Position numbers and translations under genes: made by a program. A stretch of 10,879 nucleotides of DNA from an uncultured Cytophagaceae bacterium (GTDB lineage: Bacteria > Bacteroidota > Bacteroidia > Cytophagales > Spirosomataceae), in the NCBI GenBank assembly GCA_903837305.1, contig CAILUB010000318.1:1-10879 (forward strand), in the 5' to 3' direction. Each line of letters starts with the position of its first letter. Positions within the stretch are counted from its first letter, which is position 1. This document shows, one piece after another, positions 4,976 to 10,879 of this stretch. Below the pieces are notes generated by a model. It ran no database searches. It saw nothing but the letters and a program-made list of their open reading frames with translations, and was not told where the DNA came from.

Positions 4976-5617
4976 ATGAAAATCGAGATTTGGAGTGATA
5001 TTATGTGTCCGTTTTGCTACATAGGCAAAAGGCATTTGGAAAAAGCGTTAGAAACGTTTCCTGGGAAAGAAGATGTGGAGATCGAGTGGAAGAGTTTCCA
5101 ATTAGACCCCACGATTCCAATGGACCTGGGCGAAGAGACGAGTGTCTATGATTATTTAGCCTCGCGCAAAGGCATCTCCCTAGAGCAAGTGAAAGTGATG
5201 CACGACCGTGTGTCAGACATGGCAGAAGCCGTGGGTTTGCATTATGATTTTGATCAGGCCAAAGTCGCAAACTCCCTAAAATCCCACCTCCTCATCCAAT
5301 ATGCGAAAGACCAAGGCAAAGGCGATGCCATAGAGGAACGCTTATTTCAAGCCTATTTTATGGAGGGCAAAAACCTAGCACAAGATGAAGCGCTGGTGGA
5401 ATGTGGAGAGGCTGTAGGACTAGAACGCGAGGGGATTCTTCAAGCGTTAAAAGACGAGAATTACGCGTACCGCGTGAAACAAGATATTCAAGAGGGAGAA
5501 AACCTGGGCGTGCGAGGCGTTCCCTTCTTCGTTTTTGACAGAAAATACGGCATTTCCGGGGCAGAACCCATCGAAGTGTTTACGAAAACCCTGCTGCAAA
5601 CGGCCGCGGAACAATAA
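4976..5617 (+). CDS. DsbA-family oxidoreductase, FrnE-like
   Basis: The start is placed at the ATG at 4976, which begins the first thioredoxin strand (MKIEIWSDIMCPFC). An upstream in-frame ATG at 4919 falls in the palindromic promoter region and would add 19 residues of non-conserved sequence. The 213-residue product has a CPFC active site (11-14), an inserted helical domain (about 55-160), the cis-proline in GVRGVPFFVFD (Pro183) and a YGISGAEP motif (191-198). These place it in the FrnE/DsbA-like group, also related to 2-hydroxychromene-2-carboxylate isomerase. No signal peptide is present, so a cytoplasmic thiol-disulfide or glutathione-linked role is expected; FrnE relatives are associated with oxidative stress tolerance. 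It is transcribed alone and ends two bases before a hairpin. Confidence 0.86.
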   Translation: MKIEIWSDIMCPFCYIGKRHLEKALETFPGKEDVEIEWKSFQLDPTIPMDLGEETSVYDYLASRKGISLEQVKVMHDRVSDMAEAVGLHYDFDQAKVANSLKSHLLIQYAKDQGKGDAIEERLFQAYFMEGKNLAQDEALVECGEAVGLEREGILQALKDENYAYRVKQDIQEGENLGVRGVPFFVFDRKYGISGAEPIEVFTKTLLQTAAEQ

Positions 5618-5618
5618 A

Positions 5619-5640
5619 AAGGGCCTCTTTCGAGGCCCTT
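5619..5640 (-). terminator. Intrinsic terminator shared by two converging genes
   Basis: AAGGGCCTC (5619-5627) and GAGGCCCTT (5632-5640) form a perfect 9-bp GC-rich stem. On the minus strand the loop is GAAA, a GNRA-type tetraloop, and the stem runs straight into TTTATTG, a fair U-tract. The stem begins four bases after the minus-strand TIM-barrel stop. On the plus strand it begins one base after the oxidoreductase stop but has no clear U-tract, so efficiency in that direction is less certain. Confidence 0.85.
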
Positions 5641-5644
5641 CATG

Positions 5645-6493
5645 TTACAAGCTTTTAAGATAAGCAATACTCTTAGGAACAAATTCCTCCTCTTTCTCGC
5701 TTTCATCTTCGATGAAGCAGTGTTCAATACCATTCTTCTTCGCTAGCTGAATGATGGCCTTCCAATTCCCTTGACCCGTTCCCACAGGCACATCATTTTC
5801 TGCAGGAGTTCCGCCGGTTAAATCACCAGCCACCCCTTTGCGCAAATCTTTCACGTGCATTAGCTTGAAACGAGTCGGGTATTTCTTCAATAACTTCTCT
5901 GGCATATCAGCGCCTCCGCCGTGCATCGTCCACAACACATCCATCTCGAAAGACACATATTCCGGATTCGTATTTTTGATGATGTAGTCTAACAATGTTT
6001 CGTCTTTGCCAAAAGGTTGGAACTCATACCCGTGATCATGGTAACACAGCGTTAAGCCATTTTCCTTGAATTTCTTACCCGCCTCATTGAATAAAGCGAC
6101 TGCCTTTTGAGCTTCCTCTAAAGTAAAGCCTCCGCGCACTTTATGCGGGATCCAAGCGCACATCACAAACTTAGCCCCTAAGATTTTAGCCTTTGCGATG
6201 GCCTCCGCAGGATTAGCTAATTCATTATAATCCACTCCAGTGGACGGAACACTAATGCCACGGTCTGCACACATTTGTTTGAATTGAGCTGAAGTTTGGC
6301 CCTGTTGAGCACCCCCTTCGATTTCGGTGATTCCCATCGACTGAATTAGATCGAGCGTTTTCGCTACGTCTTTAGGAAACTGATTCCGGAAAGTATAGGC
6401 TTGAACACCGATGGGATAGGTGTACAATTTTTGCGCTTGCATGAAAGCCGGCAATGCCAAAAGGCATACAATGACTAGGTTTTTAATTTTCAT
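5645..6493 (-). CDS. Exported TIM-barrel sugar isomerase/epimerase-like protein
   Basis: The 282-residue product has a Sec signal peptide (MKIKN, hydrophobic run, cleavage after about Ala20 in FMQA-QK) and then a xylose-isomerase-like TIM barrel of the AP endonuclease 2 superfamily. The barrel starts at YPIGVQAYTFRNQFP (26-40). Metal-site candidates are His152, His154 and Glu157 in YHDHGYEF, Glu183 and Asp185 in EMDVLW, His213 and Asp216 in MHVKD, and Glu262-Asp263 in IEDES. Exported members are frequent in Bacteroidota, usually in carbohydrate contexts, but the substrate is unknown. It lies 31 bp after the M28 peptidase gene in the same direction and ends four bases before a strong terminator. 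Confidence 0.85.
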   Translation of the reverse strand: MKIKNLVIVCLLALPAFMQAQKLYTYPIGVQAYTFRNQFPKDVAKTLDLIQSMGITEIEGGAQQGQTSAQFKQMCADRGISVPSTGVDYNELANPAEAIAKAKILGAKFVMCAWIPHKVRGGFTLEEAQKAVALFNEAGKKFKENGLTLCYHDHGYEFQPFGKDETLLDYIIKNTNPEYVSFEMDVLWTMHGGGADMPEKLLKKYPTRFKLMHVKDLRKGVAGDLTGGTPAENDVPVGTGQGNWKAIIQLAKKNGIEHCFIEDESEKEEEFVPKSIAYLKSL

Positions 6494-6524
6494 GAGTATT
6501 GGTTTTGTGTAAAAATTGAAAGAG

Positions 6525-7790
6525 CTATTTTAACTTCGTTGTATCCACTCGGCTAGGCGTATCCTTACCAGAAATAATACTGGTCGCGCTCGTCGCGATG
6601 GCTTTAATGATTTCGGTCATATTATCTAAGTCCAACGTCTGTACTTCATCACTCGCCTTGTGGTAATTAGGCTCGCTGTCCATTTTAGAAGTAGAAATCG
6701 TATGCGCAGGAACGCCTAATTCGGCTAAGGTTGCATTATCAGAGCGGTAGAATAAGTTTTGTTCTGGATAGGGATCCGGATAAAAAGTGAAAGCAGAACC
6801 CACTAAGTTTTTCTTCAAAATTTCGCCCATAGACGACTTCTCGTAACCCGTAATGTAGGCACTATTTCTACCCCATTTACTTTCCGTTCCAATCATCTCA
6901 AGGTTAAACATCGCCATCACTTGATCCGGGTTGAATTGCTTAGAGAAATAATCGCTTCCGTGGCCCCCGCTCTCCTCGGCCGTAAAGGCAGCAAAGATTA
7001 AGGTGCGCTCGTTATTGCGCTTTTTCGCATAATATTTTGCTAGCATCATCACCGCAGTCGTTCCTGCTGCATCGTCGTTTGCCCCGTTATAAATGGAGTC
7101 TCCTTGTACTGGTTTTCCTATGCCTAAATGGTCGTAGTGGCCAGAGAAAATCACGTATTCATTCGGACGACTTTTCCCAGGTAGAATCCCTACCACATTG
7201 GATAATTCTAGACGCTCTACTTGTAGGTTTGCCTTGATTTTAAAAGAGGCAGGAACCGCATTCGCTACCACAAAAATGATGTTCGCTTGGCTTTCTCTGA
7301 TCGGTCCTCTACTGGAAAGGCGCGGGATGAATTTTGCAAAGCTCTCGTGTAAAAAAGCAATGGTAGGCTTCGTCGCACTCATGATACGGTAGGCACTTTG
7401 GCCAAAATTCTCTCCTTCCTTCACATTCACCACCTCATAACCCGATTTTTCGTCGATTTGTAGGGAGGCCTCTTTGGAAATAACCGCGATCTGTTTTGCC
7501 TCGAGACCTTTGTCATCCAAACTTCCAGAAACGGAAACAAGCTGGGACTTAAACATGGGGAACGTCTGCAAATAGGAATCCTTCGTTTTCTTCAATCCGG
7601 CTTTCTCGAATTCGCCAGAAATGAATTTGGCGGCCTTTTCGATCCCTGGAGTGAAGGGTTTTCTGCCTGCCAATTCGTTAGAGGCTAAATAGGTTTCCAT
7701 GCGCTCCGTTTCCGCACGCGTAATGATTTTGTCGATTTGCTGCGCTTGAGCCATTAAAGGAAGCGCGAATATTAATAAGAATTTTTTCAT
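6525..7790 (-). CDS. Exported M28-family zinc aminopeptidase
   Basis: The 421-residue product has a signal peptide (MKK, hydrophobic run, LMAQAQ near residue 16), an N-terminal extension and inserted PA-like domain (about 80-195), then an M28 catalytic domain. Two-zinc ligands are visible: His218 and Asp220 in SGHYDHLG, Asp239 or Asp240 in NGANDDAAGTT, Glu272-Glu273 in TAEESGGHGSD (catalytic base and ligand), Glu298 in NLEMIG and His377 in YHKASDE. All key residues are present, so it should be active in the periplasm or outside the cell, releasing N-terminal amino acids from peptides. Exact specificity is unknown. It lies 34 bp after the cytochrome c peroxidase gene and 31 bp before the TIM-barrel gene, so all three may be cotranscribed. 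Confidence 0.93.
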   Translation of the reverse strand: MKKFLLIFALPLMAQAQQIDKIITRAETERMETYLASNELAGRKPFTPGIEKAAKFISGEFEKAGLKKTKDSYLQTFPMFKSQLVSVSGSLDDKGLEAKQIAVISKEASLQIDEKSGYEVVNVKEGENFGQSAYRIMSATKPTIAFLHESFAKFIPRLSSRGPIRESQANIIFVVANAVPASFKIKANLQVERLELSNVVGILPGKSRPNEYVIFSGHYDHLGIGKPVQGDSIYNGANDDAAGTTAVMMLAKYYAKKRNNERTLIFAAFTAEESGGHGSDYFSKQFNPDQVMAMFNLEMIGTESKWGRNSAYITGYEKSSMGEILKKNLVGSAFTFYPDPYPEQNLFYRSDNATLAELGVPAHTISTSKMDSEPNYHKASDEVQTLDLDNMTEIIKAIATSATSIISGKDTPSRVDTTKLK

Positions 7791-7824
7791 CGGAAGATTT
7801 TATCCGACAATAATACACAATTAT

Positions 7825-8997
7825 TTAGAGAAAGGGATTGCCCCATTTTTTATTCGTGTACACATCCCTTCCAGTTAACGTGCGTAAGAAGGCGACCATC
7901 GCATCGATTTCGGCAGGGGTCATTTGGAGGTTTTGGCCTATATTATTCGGCTTCAAACGAGCGTCTAAATTCGTATTTCTAGGTGCGGCGGCAATCGAAT
8001 TATAATGATTCAATACCTGGCGAATGGTAGCCGAGGCCGCCGTATGCATAAAGGGAGTATTTGCCACACCGGAAGCATTTAATATATCTCTTAAAGACGG
8101 AGAGCGCGTATTATTCAGGTCAAGTTGTGTACTGCCGATGACCCCAATGAAACCATTGTTACGTGTGTTCGGATCGATATCAAACTCCGGAGCTTGGTGA
8201 CAACCTTGGCAACCAAATCCTCCACCTATTCTTACGCTGGCTGAATTAAATATGGGAGGATTTAAAAATAAGGTTTTGCCGGCGTTTTCTTGGGCGGTGA
8301 AATTAGGGAAAGGCGCTCCATCGTTCGGGACCTGTGCGCGACCTATGTCATATTTGGAATCAAAGGATTGAATGCTTCGAATGAATTGGGCCAAAGCCGT
8401 TTGCATCCGTGCCTCCGTAATCGTAGCGTCACCATAAGCGAGTTTAAATAGCTCCTGATAATAACCGATTCCATTCAATTTTGTGATGAGTGTGGAGATG
8501 TTGCCGCGTCCTGTTTGGCCACTAAAACCCATCTCTAAATGATCCACAATGGGCATCGTCACCTGAGCCTCTAAATTCGCCGCACGCTCATTCCAGAAAA
8601 ACTTCGCCTCATTTGCGTAGCGCGTATTAATCAAACGCATCGAATGCCGCTCCGTACGCCCATTTTCTACCCCTAAACTAGCTATCGCAGTATCCCCAAA
8701 AGCAAACTCTTGCTTATGGCAACTCGCACATGCAATCGTATTATTAACACTTAAATTCTTATCGTAAAACAAAACACGACCTAGGGTAGCTGCCTTATCC
8801 GTGATCGCATTCGCCCCCGTATTATCTTTATTCACATAGGCTGGCTTCCCTTGCGCAGCATAATTATCCAACGTGACAGGATTAATGGATAAGGCTTTTT
8901 TAATTTCAGTATACGCTTCAGAAGCAACCACTGTTTCTAATGTATTTTCACTGCAGCTCCATAAGCCTACTGTCAGAACAAGAATAATATAGCGCAT
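7825..8997 (-). CDS. Di-haem cytochrome c peroxidase family lipoprotein
   Basis: The 390-residue product starts with a lipoprotein signal whose Cys15 sits in GLWSC, so it is probably membrane-anchored in the periplasm. Two c-type haem sites are present: CASCH (90-94) and CQGCH (263-267). Between them, FFWNERAANLEAQVTMPIVDHLEMGF (133-158) is the usual FWDGRA...Q...P...EM stretch, with Glu156 in the EM motif important for peroxide reduction. FMHTAA (316-321) supplies a Met317 candidate distal ligand of the second haem, as in true peroxidases rather than the Tyr of MauG. The predicted role is reduction of hydrogen peroxide with electrons from a small donor cytochrome. The AT-rich 172-bp upstream region holds no full TAnnTTTG element on this strand. 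Confidence 0.92.
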   Translation of the reverse strand: MRYIILVLTVGLWSCSENTLETVVASEAYTEIKKALSINPVTLDNYAAQGKPAYVNKDNTGANAITDKAATLGRVLFYDKNLSVNNTIACASCHKQEFAFGDTAIASLGVENGRTERHSMRLINTRYANEAKFFWNERAANLEAQVTMPIVDHLEMGFSGQTGRGNISTLITKLNGIGYYQELFKLAYGDATITEARMQTALAQFIRSIQSFDSKYDIGRAQVPNDGAPFPNFTAQENAGKTLFLNPPIFNSASVRIGGGFGCQGCHQAPEFDIDPNTRNNGFIGVIGSTQLDLNNTRSPSLRDILNASGVANTPFMHTAASATIRQVLNHYNSIAAAPRNTNLDARLKPNNIGQNLQMTPAEIDAMVAFLRTLTGRDVYTNKKWGNPFL

Positions 8998-9154
8998 AGT
9001 TGATTTTTTTTCTATCTAACGTGCAAGTAACCGAATAATATACATTTACGCAATCCAATAGACGAATCCATCGATTAAGTCAATAAAAAGATAGGATTGA
9101 GCAACTATTTCAGGAAAGCGAAAAGGAAAATGGGCATAAGAAACCAGGTGAAAT

Positions 9155-9172
9155 TATCTTTGATTAAATTTG
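9155..9172 (+). promoter_or_regulatory. Two candidate -7 elements upstream of the M23 gene
   Basis: TATCTTTG (9155-9162) and TAAATTTG (9165-9172) both match TAnnTTTG exactly. Transcription would begin at about 9167-9178, which leaves a short leader before the ATG at 9191 and argues against a TTG start at 9170. No TTTG is present at the usual -33 distance for either, so activity may be weak or factor-dependent. The rest of the 8998-9190 intergenic region shows no other feature. Confidence 0.4.
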
Positions 9173-9190
9173 AGCAAATTAATTTCAAGA

Positions 9191-9808
9191 ATGATTGATC
9201 GCCTATTTTCTGCGCCACTTACCTCTTCGAACAGTCTTGCACTGGATCTGAGTGCCACAAATCAAGAATTGAATCCCTCGATTTACACGAATATTCCCGC
9301 ATTTTGCGCTTATATAGACCAGAAATTAGGGGCCAAAATAGGCATAGGCGGCTACCTCGAACACCGCATCATTTACGAGGCGCATGAAAATTTTGCGACT
9401 GATTCAGCCGATTTCCGAAACATTCATTTAGGGGTGGATTTTTGGGCAGCGGCTGGAACGCCTGTTTTTTCTGTGGCAGATGGCGTGGTGCACAGTTTTC
9501 AAGTCAACCCTGGTTCGGGTAATTATGGGCCAACGATTATTTTACACCATCCCACTCTAGGCATTTACAGTTTATACGGTCATTTAGCTATCGAAGATCT
9601 GGAAGGATTGTCGGTCGGAATGCCCATTGCTTCGGGCCAGCTGCTTTGTCATTTAGGTGAGCCCAGCGAAAATGGTGGATGGCCTCCACACCTGCATTTT
9701 CAACTCATACGTGATATGCAAGGATTTACAGGCGATTATCCAGGAGTTTGCTCGCTGCGAGATCTCGCGTTTTATTCTGGGAATTGCCCGGATCCCGCTA
9801 GCTTTTAA
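9191..9808 (+). CDS. M23-family metallopeptidase without signal peptide
   Basis: The ATG at 9191 is chosen over an in-frame TTG at 9170 because promoter-like sequence overlaps the TTG. The 205-residue product has a LytM/lysostaphin-type fold. Zinc and catalytic residues are His79 and Asp83 in HLGVDFW, His131 in YGHL, and His167-x-His169 in PPHLHFQ. The segment NGGWPPHLHFQLIRDM with DYPGVCS is typical of a subgroup often encoded near or fused to class III aminotransferases and phosphotransferases. No signal peptide or membrane segment is seen, unlike cell-wall M23 enzymes, so peptidoglycan cleavage is not assured and a cytoplasmic substrate is possible. It is a single gene, convergent with the downstream M56 gene. 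Confidence 0.88.
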   Translation: MIDRLFSAPLTSSNSLALDLSATNQELNPSIYTNIPAFCAYIDQKLGAKIGIGGYLEHRIIYEAHENFATDSADFRNIHLGVDFWAAAGTPVFSVADGVVHSFQVNPGSGNYGPTIILHHPTLGIYSLYGHLAIEDLEGLSVGMPIASGQLLCHLGEPSENGGWPPHLHFQLIRDMQGFTGDYPGVCSLRDLAFYSGNCPDPASF

Positions 9809-9823
9809 ATCCCCCTAAACGGC

Positions 9824-9851
9824 AATAGCCTGGTGAAAATCACCGGCTATT
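9824..9851. terminator. Hairpin between converging M23 and M56 genes
   Basis: AATAGCC-T-GGTGA (9824-9836) pairs with TCACC-GGCTATT (9840-9851), giving a 12-bp stem with one bulged T and a 3-base loop. It lies 15 bases after the M23 stop and 41 bases beyond the M56 stop. Neither side has a strong U-tract, so it may be a weak bidirectional terminator or an mRNA 3'-end stabiliser. A minor CCCAAAAGGG hairpin lies directly after the M56 stop on the minus strand. Confidence 0.6.
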
Positions 9852-9892
9852 ACTCAATACTCTCATAAACAAAATTTTTAAACCCTTTTGGG

Positions 9893-10879
9893 CTAAGGCT
9901 TTTTAGTAGTTATTTCAACTACCCCATTAGCTCCTTTTTCTGCGTATTTTGCCGTGGCTTTTTCGCCCTTCAAGATATTAATCGATTGAATATCATTGGG
10001 ATTCATTCCATTCAAATTAATCTTTGAAGTGATGACACCATCAATGACAATCAGCGGTTTTTCTTTTTGGTCAGTGGAAGACTTCAATACGATATTCGCT
10101 TGATCTTCAGAGGAAATGTTTTTATTCGACCCTTTTACTGTCACGGTTATTTCTTTCCCATCGCGCATTCCTTTCATTACAATTGCATTTGACTCTGAGT
10201 TTCCAGTGAATTGAGCATCAGAAAACGAATGAGATATCGTAACATGTTCTGCGGCAATAGGAGGTGTTGGAGGTGCTGGAAGGCCGCGAGGTCCAGCGGG
10301 AGGTGGCGGAGGTGGCATATCTCTCGTTGCAACAGTAAATACCTTTTTACCCGTTTTAGCGTCTGAAAAAGTAGTGGAATCTGGGCGCATTGTGACTTTG
10401 TATTCCACCCCTGCATTTTTCTTAGGCTTAGGTTTTTGCTTTTGCGCACTTAACTGAATGGAGAATAAGATCAAAGAAATCGCAACTAGAGGCAACACGG
10501 CCACCTTTCTCAGGTAGGCGTATTTGGGGGCTTGGGAGGTTGTTAACATAATAATTCTTCGTTTAATGGATGAATAATAGAATGAATGACTTGGGTTTAA
10601 AAAATGATTACCGTAATAGGTTTGTAAAAGCATTTTGGCAAAAGCATCCACTTCTCCGGAGCCCACCGCATCGCGGTCAGCAATAAATTCGTGAATGTTT
10701 TGCAATTCTTTTTGAATGATCCAGTTGAAAGGATTCATCCAAAAAACAGAACAAATAAATTGAGAGAAAAGGCGATCCCAAGAATGCTTCTCGCGAATAT
10801 GAGTGAGCTCGTGTTGCAGCATTTTTCGGCCATTTTCATCTTCCATGGAGATTGATTTATTCCAAAAAAGGTTCGAGAA
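9893..10879 (-). CDS. M56/BlaR1-type membrane peptidase with TonB-plug-like C-terminus, partial
   Basis: The frame is open to the right edge, so the N-terminus, expected to hold several membrane helices, is missing; 328 residues are visible. The ATG at 10846 is internal: upstream codons read FSNLFWNKSIS, the usual lead-in of the family. HELTH (10813-10799) is the HExxH zinc site, followed by WMNPFNWIIQKELQNIHEFIAD, whose Glu is the probable third ligand. A membrane segment (about 10504-10450) precedes a Lys/Pro-rich stretch and a PPPPPP-containing linker. The C-terminus LIVIDGV...IQSINILKGEKATAKYAEKGANGVVEITTKK resembles the plug domain of TonB-dependent receptors. M56 proteins usually sense envelope signals and cleave a partner BlaI/MecI-type repressor, probably encoded just beyond the edge. 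Confidence 0.88.
   Translation of the reverse strand, partial: FSNLFWNKSISMEDENGRKMLQHELTHIREKHSWDRLFSQFICSVFWMNPFNWIIQKELQNIHEFIADRDAVGSGEVDAFAKMLLQTYYGNHFLNPSHSFYYSSIKRRIIMLTTSQAPKYAYLRKVAVLPLVAISLILFSIQLSAQKQKPKPKKNAGVEYKVTMRPDSTTFSDAKTGKKVFTVATRDMPPPPPPAGPRGLPAPPTPPIAAEHVTISHSFSDAQFTGNSESNAIVMKGMRDGKEITVTVKGSNKNISSEDQANIVLKSSTDQKEKPLIVIDGVITSKINLNGMNPNDIQSINILKGEKATAKYAEKGANGVVEITTKKP

Noticed and set aside
7775..7812. Short palindrome CGGAAGATTTTATCCG before the M28 start as an operator
   Set aside because: Arms of only four bases around an AT-rich centre are within chance expectation.
10177..10449. A 90-codon frame overlapping the M56 gene on the same strand
   Set aside because: It is a shifted reading of the Pro-rich linker region of the M56 gene and has no family features.

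Overview
The window looks like chromosomal DNA of a member of the Bacteroidota, probably of the order Cytophagales; the family cannot be fixed from sequence alone. Several signs agree. Start codons lack Shine-Dalgarno sequences and sit in A-rich contexts. Promoter candidates have the Bacteroidota form (TTTG, then TAnnTTTG). Lineage-typical families are present: a DUF6174-like lipoprotein, an M56/BlaR1-type peptidase carrying a TonB-receptor plug-like C-terminus, and exported TIM-barrel and M28 proteins. I saw no tRNA, rRNA, insertion sequence or CRISPR array.

Layout. (1) 1-112: the 5' end of hemN on the minus strand. Its promoter carries a perfect 14-bp palindrome with Crp/Fnr spacing. (2) 113-460: a 348-bp divergent intergenic region. 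It holds AATGGTG-type heptamer repeats in opposite orientations around four ATCGAT-centred 10-bp motifs spaced 22/26/22 bp, then a tract almost free of G that leads into the next gene. (3) 461-1785, plus: an RspB/LgoD-like zinc dehydrogenase overlapping a small Cys-rich lipoprotein. (4) 4877-1778, minus: a four-gene operon with junctions TAA-ATG, ATGA and TAATG. It encodes an ApbE-like flavin transferase fused to DUF2271, a PepSY-type membrane protein, a probable outer-membrane barrel and a DUF6174-like lipoprotein. (5) 4976-5617, plus: a FrnE-like DsbA-family oxidoreductase ending at a hairpin terminator. (6) 8997-5645, minus: a di-haem cytochrome c peroxidase lipoprotein, an M28 peptidase and an exported TIM-barrel isomerase-like protein, 31-34 bp apart. 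(7) 9191-9808, plus: an M23 metallopeptidase without a signal peptide. (8) 10879-9893, minus: the C-terminal 328 residues of an M56-type signalling peptidase, cut by the window edge.

The most system-like part is region 4. The ApbE-like domain is joined to a DUF2271 domain carrying a Thr-Gly-Ala-Thr motif that resembles the sequence flavinylated by ApbE enzymes, so enzyme and substrate may be one polypeptide. With the PepSY-type protein and an outer-membrane barrel this suggests an extracytoplasmic flavin-based redox module, possibly tied to metal handling. That is inference; the sequence shows the domains, the motif and the tight coupling. The second notable item is the repeat-rich hemN/dehydrogenase intergenic region. 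Its heptamer also occurs inside the signal-peptide coding sequence of the barrel gene, pointing to a dispersed repeat family.
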